From NCBI GenBank assembly GCA_029861865.1, contig JAOTYL010000004.1, positions 237,501 to 301,500 of the forward strand: a DNA stretch of 64,000 bases. The letters run 5' to 3'. Shown here piece after piece: positions 16,234-25,129 of this stretch. The first letter of the stretch is position 1, and the number at the start of each line of letters is the position of its first letter. Source of the stretch: Myxococcales bacterium (GTDB taxonomy: Bacteria; Myxococcota_A; Polyangia; Polyangiales; Houyiibacteriaceae). A program made the translations under genes and the position numbers. Below the pieces are notes generated by a model. The model did no database searches, was not told where the DNA came from, and saw nothing but the letters and a program-made list of their open reading frames with translations.

Positions 16234-18420
16234 TCATTCTGCTGCAGCGACAGCTTCGACAGCTTCGACGGTGACCGGTACCCCACTGAATGCGGCGTTG
16301 CCGCTTAGCACGTCGATCGCCTGATCGTCGGTCAGGTCGTTCAAGCTGACACCGGGATAGCTCGTGGCGACGCTCAGCTGCACACCGTCGCGGCCATGGC
16401 CAAAGCCGTGGGGTAAGCTCACCACGCCGACCATCATGTCGTCGGTCACCTCCGCGGGCGCAGTGACTTCTCCAACTCTCGAACGAACCACCACCATCCC
16501 ACCCGACTTCACGCCGAGACGCTCCGCATCGGTGGGGCTGATCATGAGAGTGCAGCGCGACTTGCCCTTCATGAGCCGCGATGTGTTGTGCATCCACGAG
16601 TTATTGCTTCTGAGGTGGCGCCGGCCGATCAACAGAAGTTGCTCACCCTCGTCACGTGCGTCCGAGGCAAACCGCGCGTGCAGTCTGTCGAGATCTTCGA
16701 CGAAGAGATCGGGGGCCAGGTCGATCGGCCCGTGCTCCTCGGGAAGCCCGCCGGGGAAACTCGGCTGCAAAGGACCAAAGTCGACCCCGTGGGGTTTCTT
16801 CTTGAGCTTGGCGAGCGATATCCCGGGGCCGAACGGTTTGAGGCGCTGGCCGTAGGGCCCGAGCCGGAGACCGAGGTCGAGCACTCGTTCTGGGCCTGCC
16901 TTCTGCATGGCACGAAGGGCGAGATACTCCTTGCTGAGCTTCCCGTGGCGCTTGGCGGCGAGCCGGCAACTGAGCTCGCTGAGAATCTCCCAGTCATCGA
17001 GCGCGCCCTCCTCGGGCTCGAACAGCGGAGGCGAGTAGTTCGCACTGTTTCGTACCGCGACGAGGTAGAGCGCAAGATCGTAGTGGCTTCGTTGGATCGG
17101 CGACACCGGTGGCAAGATGATGTCGGCGTGTCGAGTCGTCTCATTGATGAAAAAGTCGATGGCGAGCGTGAAGTCGAGAGACTCGAAAGCCTCATCGAGC
17201 TGCCCTCCGTTCGGCGTCGACAAGATCGGATTGCCCGCCAGCGTCACCATCGCGCGAATCTGGCCCGGGCCCTCCGTCAGGATTTCCTCGGCCATCACCG
17301 AGGACGGAAGCTCGCCCCCGAACTCGGGAAGGCCACGCACCCGGCTTTTCCACCGTCCGTAGGAACCCCGACCAAGACCGAACCCGCCGATCTTCTTCAT
17401 GGTGTCGATCGCCGGGGTCGCGAACATCGAGCCGCCGGGCTCGTCGAGATTGCCGGTGAGCGCGTTGAGCGCATTGATGAGCCACATGCACTGGCCGCCA
17501 AACTCCTGGGTGCACGCGCCGACGCGGCCGTAGGCGACCGCCTTTGGCGCCTTGCGGAACTCGCGCGCCAGACGCTTCACCGTTTCGGCCGGAACACCGG
17601 TGACGTTTTCGGTCTGTGCTGGTGGATACCCCTTGGCGATCTCGATCATCCGATCGACGTTTTTGGTGTGCGCAGCGAGTCGTCCGAGGTCGACCCCTGC
17701 GGCAGTGATCTCGTGTAGGAGGCCAAGCAGGAAGAGCGCATCGGTGCCCGGTTTGATGAATACGTGCTCGTCGGCGACCCGGGCGGTCTCGGTCCGTCGC
17801 GGGTCGACGACGACGACCTTTCCGCCCCGCCTCTGAATCCCTTCGAGCCGTTTCTTGATGCCCGGGGCCGACATGATGCTCCCGTTCGACGCGATCGGAT
17901 TTGCACCGATGAGCATCATGTAGTCGGTGCGGTCCACATCGGGGACTGGGAAGCGAAGTTGATGACCGAACATGAAATACGAAGCCAGCATCAACGGCCA
18001 CTGGTCACACGAGCTGGCTGAGAACCGGTTCTTGGTCCCGAGCCCGCGGAAGAATGCCGGACCATAAACGAGAGTGCCAAAGTTGTGAGCGTTTGGATTG
18101 CCGAAGTACAGACCGACCGCGCTCCGCCCGTGTTTCTCCTGGACCTCGTCGAGTCGATCGACAGCTTCATCGAAGGCTTCATCCCAGGAGATCGGCTCCC
18201 AGCGATTTCCGACTCTGCGTACCGGCCCCTTCAATCGGTCGGGGTCATCGTACAAGTCTTTCAGCGCGGTCGCCTTAGGGCAGATGTGCCCGCGACTGAA
18301 TACGTCCTGCTCGTCTCCTCGAATCGAGGTGACCTGATCCCCGACGACTTCGATCTCGAGGCCGCACATGGCTTCGCAGAGGTTGCAGGTACGGTAGTGG
18401 GTTGTGGAATTGCCGCTCAT
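16234..18420 (-). CDS. Molybdopterin-dependent oxidoreductase with N-terminal 4Fe-4S site
   Basis: A 728-residue protein of the DMSO-reductase superfamily. The first 50 residues hold the cluster motif C-x2-C-x3-C (CNLCEAMC) and a fourth Cys in GHICPK. The bis-MGD-binding regions are represented by YFGNPNAHN, IGANPIASNG, VVDPRRTETA and the C-terminal GVVSLPHGFGHG. The usual metal-ligand position falls in FSASSCDQ, so the ligand may be the Cys or a neighbouring Ser or Asp. There is no Tat signal, so the enzyme is probably cytoplasmic. The substrate is unknown and there is no partner subunit nearby; moaC at 49285 belongs to the cofactor pathway. Confidence 0.85.
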   Translation of the reverse strand: MSGNSTTHYRTCNLCEAMCGLEIEVVGDQVTSIRGDEQDVFSRGHICPKATALKDLYDDPDRLKGPVRRVGNRWEPISWDEAFDEAVDRLDEVQEKHGRSAVGLYFGNPNAHNFGTLVYGPAFFRGLGTKNRFSASSCDQWPLMLASYFMFGHQLRFPVPDVDRTDYMMLIGANPIASNGSIMSAPGIKKRLEGIQRRGGKVVVVDPRRTETARVADEHVFIKPGTDALFLLGLLHEITAAGVDLGRLAAHTKNVDRMIEIAKGYPPAQTENVTGVPAETVKRLAREFRKAPKAVAYGRVGACTQEFGGQCMWLINALNALTGNLDEPGGSMFATPAIDTMKKIGGFGLGRGSYGRWKSRVRGLPEFGGELPSSVMAEEILTEGPGQIRAMVTLAGNPILSTPNGGQLDEAFESLDFTLAIDFFINETTRHADIILPPVSPIQRSHYDLALYLVAVRNSANYSPPLFEPEEGALDDWEILSELSCRLAAKRHGKLSKEYLALRAMQKAGPERVLDLGLRLGPYGQRLKPFGPGISLAKLKKKPHGVDFGPLQPSFPGGLPEEHGPIDLAPDLFVEDLDRLHARFASDARDEGEQLLLIGRRHLRSNNSWMHNTSRLMKGKSRCTLMISPTDAERLGVKSGGMVVVRSRVGEVTAPAEVTDDMMVGVVSLPHGFGHGRDGVQLSVATSYPGVSLNDLTDDQAIDVLSGNAAFSGVPVTVEAVEAVAAAE

Positions 18421-18426
18421 GCGGGA

Positions 18427-18432
18427 AGCATA
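18427..18432 (-). promoter_or_regulatory. -10 box TATGCT, 6 nt before the oxidoreductase ATG
   Basis: On the minus strand TATGCT is followed by six bases and the ATG at 18420, with no ribosome site between. The -35 region is not recognisable. The layout matches the other leaderless-type starts in the window. Confidence 0.45.
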
Positions 18433-18499
18433 CCCGAGCTTGGGTAGCAGGAGTATCCGACTGTTCTCAGGCTCTGGTCACGGCGAAAAGAGCAGCTCC

Positions 18500-18778
18500 T
18501 CAAGCCCCTTCCTTCGAATCTTTCGTGGCCGCCACGAAACGAAGGCGTAGGTCATAGAGGACCTCGGTGATCAAACGCTCTTCCTCGCCGGTCAGGTTGC
18601 CCTGCGTCTTTTGTTCGAGGAGTGCGATGCAGTCGATCGATTGTTTGGCGTGGGCGAGGTTGACGGTAGCGTCCTCTGATTCGGGTAGCTTGCCGAGATG
18701 CATGAGCGCCGAGGTGCTCAGGGACAAGACCAGCGTGTTGAAGTCGATGTCCGGCGCCTTCGTGTCATCCTCGCTCAT
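18500..18778 (-). CDS. DUF1844 family protein
   Basis: A 92-residue protein beginning MSEDDTKAPDIDFNTL, with the DUF1844 core LSTSALMHLGKLP and a helical C-terminus with a conserved aspartate-rich turn. The function of the family is unknown. GGAG lies upstream of the ATG at 18778, within the end of the preceding short gene. It follows that 59-residue gene by only 4 nt, so the two form an operon with coupled translation. Confidence 0.85.
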   Translation of the reverse strand: MSEDDTKAPDIDFNTLVLSLSTSALMHLGKLPESEDATVNLAHAKQSIDCIALLEQKTQGNLTGEEERLITEVLYDLRLRFVAATKDSKEGA

Positions 18779-18782
18779 GGTG

Positions 18783-18962
18783 TCACTCCAGGGGCGGTGA
18801 ATCTTTGGAATCACCCGGGTCGATCTCGACCCGCTCGCAATCCCCCTCTTTGTCCGGGAGCTCGGCTACGTGCTGCTCATATTGCTCTTTCGAGATCAAG
18901 CCCTTTGCGATGTTTCGCTCGATGATACGTTTGTCGACTAGTTTATCAACCAAGGTTGCCAT
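18783..18962 (-). CDS. Small acidic protein, 59 residues, unknown
   Basis: An intact frame from ATG 18962 to TGA, one residue too short for the usual 60-residue cut-off. The first half predicts a helix-turn-helix-like pair (VDKLVDKRIIERNIAKGLIS) and the second half is acidic (EIDPGDSKD). It lies 4 nt upstream of the DUF1844 gene in the same direction. A strong promoter sits directly before its ATG with no ribosome site, so translation is probably leaderless. No family is recognised, but its place in the DUF1844 operon supports it as real. Confidence 0.65.
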   Translation of the reverse strand: MATLVDKLVDKRIIERNIAKGLISKEQYEQHVAELPDKEGDCERVEIDPGDSKDSPPLE

Positions 18963-18969
18963 GCCGCGC

Positions 18970-18997
18970 AGTGTAAATTCGACGCATCTGCTGTCAA
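18970..18997 (-). promoter_or_regulatory. Promoter TTGACA-N16-TACACT, leaderless type
   Basis: On the minus strand a perfect -35 (18992-18997) and a good -10 (18970-18975) are 16 nt apart. Seven bases separate the -10 from the ATG at 18962. The -35 bases overlap those of the divergent promoter for the AAA ATPase gene. Confidence 0.65.
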
Positions 18998-19019
18998 CTG
19001 CCGCGCAGTGGTGTACCCT
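18991..19019 (+). promoter_or_regulatory. Promoter CTGTCA-N17-TACCCT, leaderless type
   Basis: The -35-like CTGTCA (18991-18996) and -10 TACCCT (19014-19019) are 17 nt apart, with the GTG of the ATPase gene 6 nt further on. Its -35 lies on the same base pairs as the -35 of the minus-strand promoter, so the two could compete for polymerase. Confidence 0.5.
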
Positions 19020-19025
19020 TAACCC

Positions 19026-20531
19026 GTGCTCAAGGGGGTGACACCGTCAGCCGATCAGCTGCGTGAGCTCGAGATTCTCGTGCGCTCTCATCATCCCCTG
19101 CTGCTGGTCGACACCGTCGAGGAGGACCGGGCTCACTTGCTCTTGCGGCATGCCGCCGAGCACCTCGATCTGCCGCTTTTCTCGTGGACGCAGGTGGCAG
19201 GTCTTTGCCGTGAGCTTCCCGATCCCGGAAAGACTCCAGAGAGCGGCTCGCCACAAAAAGCCCTTGCCTTCATCGAGCGGTCGGACCTCGAAGCGATCTT
19301 TCATCTACGAGGCCTTGGCCCGTACCTGCACGAACCGCCGGTCATCGCGCAGCTCAAGAGCATCCACAACAAGTACTTCCGGCATCGTGGGGCGATCGTG
19401 TTGTCCGGGCAGGGCATCGACATGCCTCCGGAGCTAAAGCACCTGTTCACCCCCCTCGACCTCGAGGTGCCCAGCCCGCAGGCCTACCACGCGTTCGTGA
19501 AGGCTGTCCTACAGGATTTGGCGCAGCGCGTGCAAGTGAAGGTCGAGCTCTCCAGTGCCGACGTGTCCAAGCTCTTGGCTGCGCTCCACGGGCTGACTTT
19601 CTTCGAGATCCAAAAGATCATCACCCAGGCTGTCATCGAGGATGGGATTCTCGGCCGTCACGACATCGATCGAATCCTCGAGGCGAAGCGCCAGATCATC
19701 GAACGCTCCGGGGTGCTCGAATACTTTCCACACGAGCATCAGATGGTGGACATCGCGGGTCTCGACGAGCTCAAAGGGTGGCTACGCAAGCGACAGGCTG
19801 CCTTCGAAGACCCGCGGCGCGCCAAGGAGTACGGGCTCACCCCTCCCAAGGGGCTGTTGCTGATCGGGGTGCAGGGATGCGGAAAGAGCCTTTGTGCCAA
19901 AGCGGTTGCCGCCGAGTGGAAGCTCCCGTTGATTCGGCTCGACCCATCGAATCTCTACAATCGCTACGTCGGCGAGAGCGAAAAGAACCTCAAACGCGCG
20001 ATCCGACTGGCCGAGGCGATGGCTCCGGTCGTGTTGTGGATCGACGAAATCGAAAAGTCGCTATCGCAAGACGATGCGGATGGTGGCCCAGCCCAGCGAA
20101 TCTTCGGAACGTTCCTCGCATGGATGCAGGACAAGAAAGAGAACGTCTTCGTCATCGCCACCGCGAACGACATTTCGAAGTTGCCACCGGAGCTCATGCG
20201 CAAGGGTCGCTTCGACGAGATTTTCTTCGTCGACCTACCCGGTAGTGACGCTCGCCGAAAGATTCTAGAGATCCATCTCCGGCGCCGAAGACGCGATCCG
20301 TCGAGCTTCGACTTGATGCGACTCGTGGATCTGACCGACGGGTTCAGTGGCGCCGAGATCGAGCAGGCCGTCGTGTCCGCCCTCTATACGGCTTTCTCCC
20401 GCGAGGAGGATCTGACCACCAAAACGATCGCCGAGGAGATCGAGCTGACGAAGCCCCTCTCGGTCACGATGGCCGAGCGCATTGACGCGTTGAGGGCGTG
20501 GGCTAGCGACCGCGCCGTCTTCGCGGGCTAG
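19026..20531 (+). CDS. AAA+ ATPase, Ycf46-like
   Basis: A 501-residue ATPase. The N-terminal 220 residues form a poorly conserved domain that resembles a degenerate first ATPase module (HHPLLLVDT). The second half is a full AAA+ domain: Walker A GVQGCGKS at residues 281-288, Walker B VVLWIDE at 335-341, sensor-1 IATAND near 375, and the arginine-finger segment RKGRFDE. This two-part layout is that of the Ycf46 family known from cyanobacteria and other bacteria, whose role is linked to stress or inorganic-carbon use but not settled. GTG is the only start near the promoter. There is no ribosome site. Confidence 0.85.
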   Translation: MLKGVTPSADQLRELEILVRSHHPLLLVDTVEEDRAHLLLRHAAEHLDLPLFSWTQVAGLCRELPDPGKTPESGSPQKALAFIERSDLEAIFHLRGLGPYLHEPPVIAQLKSIHNKYFRHRGAIVLSGQGIDMPPELKHLFTPLDLEVPSPQAYHAFVKAVLQDLAQRVQVKVELSSADVSKLLAALHGLTFFEIQKIITQAVIEDGILGRHDIDRILEAKRQIIERSGVLEYFPHEHQMVDIAGLDELKGWLRKRQAAFEDPRRAKEYGLTPPKGLLLIGVQGCGKSLCAKAVAAEWKLPLIRLDPSNLYNRYVGESEKNLKRAIRLAEAMAPVVLWIDEIEKSLSQDDADGGPAQRIFGTFLAWMQDKKENVFVIATANDISKLPPELMRKGRFDEIFFVDLPGSDARRKILEIHLRRRRRDPSSFDLMRLVDLTDGFSGAEIEQAVVSALYTAFSREEDLTTKTIAEEIELTKPLSVTMAERIDALRAWASDRAVFAG

Positions 20532-20556
20532 TGTGCGGATCGCACACTACGCTGGG

Positions 20557-21042
20557 TCAGCTGGTGGCGGCGAGCTCGCGTTGGTTGAATTGATGCTCAT
20601 CACGGATGCCATCGAGGGTCGTCTTGGCGACGAACTCTTCGAGCTTTTTCCCGATGAGCGGGACTTTCACGGTGACCTCGAACTCGTCATCGTAGGTGCA
20701 GCCAGTTCCGCTTGGAGAGATCGTGATGTTGGAGTCGATCTTGGCGGGCGTGCCCTGGACATCGATGTGGCTCTTGCAGGTCTTTTTGTCGCCGGCGTCA
20801 CGCCATTCCAGTCGCTCGATAACGGTATTGGTCGAGTTGAAGAGCTTTTTGGCGAAGGCTGGGAGATCGCTCTCGATCTCTCGAGTGACGGTGATCGTTT
20901 TGGTCCCACCCGCTTCGTCGACCTTGATCCGCACGTTTTTTTCTCCGAGCGACTCGCAGCGCTTCTTGATGTTTTTTGGATCGGTTACGAAGCGATAGAC
21001 GGTATCGATGTCCTGCGAGTAGTTGATCGAAAATTTCGGCAT
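20557..21042 (-). CDS. DUF2505 family protein (SRPBCC fold)
   Basis: A 161-residue protein matching DUF2505: opening FSINYSQDIDTVYRFV, central TKTITVTREI and the ending LVGKKLE-like segment (LIGKKLEEFV) before a C-terminal helix. These are START/Bet v 1-type folds that may bind a lipid or other hydrophobic ligand; no function is established. GGGAGC precedes the ATG. It faces the AAA ATPase gene tail to tail with a gap of 25 nt. Confidence 0.85.
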   Translation of the reverse strand: MPKFSINYSQDIDTVYRFVTDPKNIKKRCESLGEKNVRIKVDEAGGTKTITVTREIESDLPAFAKKLFNSTNTVIERLEWRDAGDKKTCKSHIDVQGTPAKIDSNITISPSGTGCTYDDEFEVTVKVPLIGKKLEEFVAKTTLDGIRDEHQFNQRELAATS

Positions 21043-21107
21043 TTACCAGCTCCCGTTGTGACACGGAGCCTATCACGGATGCCCCCGCGAGATCGACTGG
21101 ACTACCC

Positions 21108-22505
21108 TCAGAATACGAGGCTGAGTATCGTATTGGCGACCGCAAAGTACACGATGAGGCCGAGCACATCCACGACCGATGCGATAAACGGCGTCGAGGA
21201 CACCGCGGGATCCATCCCTGCCCGTTTGATGAGAAGCGGGAGTAGGGACCCTATGATCGTGCTCAGGGTCACGATGGCGAGGATGCTCAGCCCGACAGCC
21301 GTCGCGATCGACGCCGGCGGTACCGTCTCGCCCGCCATCCAGCCACGCGCAAAGCCCATTAGACCGAGCGCAATCCCGAGCGAGATGCCGATCAAGAGCT
21401 CTCGAGACAACACGCGCGCCCAATCTGCAGGGCCGAGCTCACCAAGGGCCATCGCACGAATGATCAGGGTCGACGACTGAGAGCCAGCGTTCCCCCCCGA
21501 AGCGATGATCAGTGGAATGAACACCACGAGCTCGAGCGTTGCCTGCAAGATCTCCTGGTTTTCGCGGATCACCGTCGCCGTGAGGAGCTGCGCTGCAAAC
21601 AGCAGCACCAGCCAAGACCCGCGCTTCCAGACAAACTCGCTCCAGCCAGTCTGAAAATACGAATCTTCGAGTGGCACGACGCCACCCATCTTCTGCGCGT
21701 CCTCGGTGGCTTCTTCGATGACAACGTCGACGACATCGTCGACCGTAACGACGCCGAGCATTCGCGACATGTCATCGACCACCGGAAGGGCGGCCAGGTC
21801 ATAGCGTGCGATCTCGTGCGCGACCTTCTCCTGGTCGTCCGACGGAGAAACGAAGAACACGTTCTCCGTCATGATCTCCGAAAGCGCTGCGCCGGGCTCG
21901 CTCAGAATCAAATCGCGAAGCGAAACGACCCCGAGCAGTTCGTCGTTGGGGCGGCACACGTAGATGTAGTACAAGATTTCGGCTTCATCCTCGCGTCCCA
22001 CGCGGCGCGCGGCTTCTATCGCCTCCCACACCTTGGTTTCGGGCGGCAGGGAGACGAACTGGTTCGTCATGATGCCGCCGGCGGTTTCGGGCTCGTATCG
22101 GTCGAGCTCTAGGACCTCTTCGGCGGCTTCGGGTTCTTCGCGTGCTAGGGCGGCGAGGAGCGCCCGTGCGTCGTCATCGTCGAGCTCTTGCAGCAGGTCG
22201 ACGCGGTCGTCCGGGTCCATTTCGCCGAGAAGCTCGACGGCACGGGTTGTGTCGATCGCATTGAAGACCAACACTTGGCGATGCGGGCTGAGTCGCTCGA
22301 CGACGTCTGCGGCCGCCTCTGCGGGAAGTGCACGAACCAGCGCGACCGCCTCTCGGGCGGACAGGTCCTCGAGCAGCTCGGCGATATCCTCGGGATGGAA
22401 CTCCGAGACAGCCTCACGAACCGCGGCTGGGCCGTGGGCGATCGCGTCCTGGAGGTCTGGTCCGATGAGAGTCGCCAACCGCATCGCGGGCCGATTCTGG
22501 CGCAT
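21108..22505 (-). CDS. mgtE: Magnesium transporter MgtE
   Basis: A 465-residue Mg2+ channel. The order is complete: an N-terminal acidic superhelical domain (FHPEDIAELLEDL, residues 30-45), a tandem CBS pair (GIMTNQFVSL and IMTENVFFVS), a connecting helix, then five transmembrane helices with the pore-helix signature GGNAGSQSSTL and the C-terminal helix ending in IVYFAVANTIL. Mg2+ binding by the cytosolic domains closes the channel in characterised members. The ATG at 22505 is preferred to the open frame four codons longer. It lies 29 nt downstream of terC on the same strand. Confidence 0.95.
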   Translation of the reverse strand: MRQNRPAMRLATLIGPDLQDAIAHGPAAVREAVSEFHPEDIAELLEDLSAREAVALVRALPAEAAADVVERLSPHRQVLVFNAIDTTRAVELLGEMDPDDRVDLLQELDDDDARALLAALAREEPEAAEEVLELDRYEPETAGGIMTNQFVSLPPETKVWEAIEAARRVGREDEAEILYYIYVCRPNDELLGVVSLRDLILSEPGAALSEIMTENVFFVSPSDDQEKVAHEIARYDLAALPVVDDMSRMLGVVTVDDVVDVVIEEATEDAQKMGGVVPLEDSYFQTGWSEFVWKRGSWLVLLFAAQLLTATVIRENQEILQATLELVVFIPLIIASGGNAGSQSSTLIIRAMALGELGPADWARVLSRELLIGISLGIALGLMGFARGWMAGETVPPASIATAVGLSILAIVTLSTIIGSLLPLLIKRAGMDPAVSSTPFIASVVDVLGLIVYFAVANTILSLVF

Positions 22506-22534
22506 GCTAGGTGCCACCGCAGCAAAAATCTCGC

Positions 22535-23251
<717 letters not shown>

Positions 23252-23259
23252 CTCTGCAA

Positions 23260-23289
23260 CTTCTAGCGCGGTTCGTCGCCGTTCTGCAA
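23260..23289 (-). promoter_or_regulatory. Promoter TTGCAG-N18-TAGAAG before terC
   Basis: On the minus strand the -35 is at 23284-23289, the -10 at 23260-23265, and the ATG follows after 8 nt, so the leader would be absent or one to two bases long. It overlaps the divergent region shared with the PLP-enzyme gene. Confidence 0.45.
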
Positions 23290-23332
23290 ACCCTGCTTGG
23301 CAGCATTCGGCGCGCGAGGTACGTCACCAGTC

Positions 23333-24481
23333 ATGACACATCGAATCGAAACCATCGCGGCCCATGCCGGTCGGGCCGAGAAGAGTCCTGGTCAACCGGT
23401 TACCCCTTCGATCTCGCTCTCGACCACCTTCTTCTTGGCGGAGCCCGGACAGCAAGAAGGGCATGCATATGGCCGCCTCAGCAATCCGAGCCGGAATGGG
23501 CTCGAGCGAACGCTTGCAGCCCTAGAAGGAGGCGCGAGCGCCGCGGTGTTCTCGTCTGGGTGCGCTGCCATGCACGCGGTCTTGCAATTGCTGGAGCCAG
23601 GTCACCACCTCGTCGCCTGCGGAGACATCTACGGGGGCACCTACCGCTTGATCGAGCGGCTGGTTCGTCCGAGTGGGGTAGACGTCGACTGGGTGGACAT
23701 GCGCGCCATCGACGAGGTCGAACAGGCGATGCGACCAACCACCAAGATGCTCTGGGTGGAGACTCCGACCAATCCGCTGCTCCGGATCTTCGACATCGCT
23801 GCCCTTTGCGAGCTTGCTGAGGGGCGCGGGACCACATGTGTCGTGGACGGCACATTTGCGACCCCGATCTTGCAGAGACCACTCGAGCTCGGCGCAGACA
23901 TCGTCGTGCATTCGATGTCCAAATACCTGAATGGTCATAGCGATGTCGTCGCAGGGGCGGTCGTCGCGCGATCATCCGAGCTCTCCGACCGCATTCGCTT
24001 CATTCAGCAAGCTGGGGGCGCCGTGCTCTCCCCTTTCGACTCGTACTTGGTAGCGCGTGGCATCAAGACGCTTCCTCTTCGCATGGCTCGACACTCGGAA
24101 AGTGCGCAGGCGCTCGCCGAGTGGCTGGTCGAGCAGCCGCAGGTGCTGGAGGTTCACTATCCAGGGCTCCCAAGCCACCCCGAGCACGCGCTCGCATCCA
24201 AGCAGATGCATGGGTTTGGAGGTATGCTTTCGTTCGAGTTGGGAGGCGGCCTACGGGGAGCCACGGAGGTCCTCGGTCGCGTCCGGGTGTTCTCGGTGGC
24301 TGAAAGCTTGGGTGGCGTCGAGTCTCTGATCGGACAGCCAGCCCTGATGAGCCACGCCTCGATGCCCAAAGAATTCCGCGAGGCCCGTGGCGTACGGGAC
24401 GGTTTGGTACGGGTTTCCGTGGGTCTCGAAGCCCTCGAAGACCTTCGGGAGGATCTCGCCCGAGCCCTTCAGGCTTCCTAA
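23333..24481 (+). CDS. Cys/Met-metabolism PLP enzyme (cystathionine gamma-synthase/lyase type)
   Basis: A 382-residue fold-type I PLP enzyme. Conserved elements include AYGRLSNPSRNGLE, SSGCAAMHAV, the ETPTNPLL loop, and the cofactor lysine in HSMSKYLNGHSD. The C-terminal VSVGLEALEDL motif contacts the substrate carboxylate. The step cannot be fixed from sequence: gamma-synthase, gamma- or beta-lyase and O-acylhomoserine sulfhydrylase are all possible. The usual Asp-Asn-Thr-Phe near the cofactor is VDGTF here, with Gly for Asn. ATG at 23333 is chosen by homology. A new promoter for the next gene begins right after the stop. Confidence 0.85.
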   Translation: MTHRIETIAAHAGRAEKSPGQPVTPSISLSTTFFLAEPGQQEGHAYGRLSNPSRNGLERTLAALEGGASAAVFSSGCAAMHAVLQLLEPGHHLVACGDIYGGTYRLIERLVRPSGVDVDWVDMRAIDEVEQAMRPTTKMLWVETPTNPLLRIFDIAALCELAEGRGTTCVVDGTFATPILQRPLELGADIVVHSMSKYLNGHSDVVAGAVVARSSELSDRIRFIQQAGGAVLSPFDSYLVARGIKTLPLRMARHSESAQALAEWLVEQPQVLEVHYPGLPSHPEHALASKQMHGFGGMLSFELGGGLRGATEVLGRVRVFSVAESLGGVESLIGQPALMSHASMPKEFREARGVRDGLVRVSVGLEALEDLREDLARALQAS

Positions 24482-24482
24482 G

Positions 24483-24511
24483 TTGCCGTGGTTTCGAGGC
24501 TTCGCTACGCT
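24483..24511 (+). promoter_or_regulatory. Promoter TTGCCG-N17-TACGCT, leaderless type
   Basis: The -35 is at 24483-24488 and the -10 at 24506-24511, with six bases to the GTG at 24518. It starts two bases after the stop of the PLP-enzyme gene, so the downstream gene has its own promoter in a very tight space. Confidence 0.55.
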
Positions 24512-24517
24512 GATCGG

Positions 24518-25129
24518 GTGGGGTTTCGCAGAGGGTTAGGGAATCTGGTCGCGGTGATGTTACCGCTTCTCGGCGTTAGCTGTGCAGACGACGGGCCGGT
24601 GGCCACCGGCGTTTTGTACAACCTCACCTGTCCGGCTTCTCCGACTGCTTGTGGTTTCTTTCCGGAGAATGGCACATGCCTCGGCACCGGCGGATTGCGC
24701 GAGATCCTCGCTGTCAACGGTGAGGTTTCGTGCGACGAGGAAACTCCTGTGACCGTCATTTGCGAGGGGACGCGGAGGTCCGACGGCGGATTGCTCCTCA
24801 CCTTAGTTGCTTCCGTTGGCGATCGGTTCGCCTTCGAGCTTCGAGGAGCCACCGTCGATTCAGACGGCTCCATGGTGTCGGGCGCTTGCGAGCTCACGAT
24901 TATCGAAGACGAGCTCTCCTACGGCGGCGACCTCGGTGCGTGCGGCAATGAGCCACCCTCGATGGACCAGCCTTGCCGGATCTCCAACGTCGCCTTGGGC
25001 GGCGCCGACGTCAGCTTCGATGTCGAATGCGAAGCACTCCTGAGCGACGTGACGGGGAATGCGTTCGACGTCGGCGGCCCAAACGGGGGACCGGCCACGG
25101 TCCGCTTCGCCCGCTGCACCGGTTTTTAA
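24518..25129 (+). CDS. Hypothetical lipoprotein
   Basis: A 203-residue protein with a signal ending in GVSC (Cys about 23), a fair lipobox, then a beta-rich domain with about ten cysteines ([25 protein letters not shown]). The frame is open ten codons further upstream to a GTG at 24488, but that start would lie inside the promoter. No family is recognised. Its last 4 nt overlap the end of the convergent spoVR-like gene. Confidence 0.6.
   Translation: MGFRRGLGNLVAVMLPLLGVSCADDGPVATGVLYNLTCPASPTACGFFPENGTCLGTGGLREILAVNGEVSCDEETPVTVICEGTRRSDGGLLLTLVASVGDRFAFELRGATVDSDGSMVSGACELTIIEDELSYGGDLGACGNEPPSMDQPCRISNVALGGADVSFDVECEALLSDVTGNAFDVGGPNGGPATVRFARCTGF

Noticed and set aside
16588..17718. 376-codon open frame on the plus strand
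   Set aside because: Antisense to the molybdopterin oxidoreductase; Arg-rich shadow sequence.
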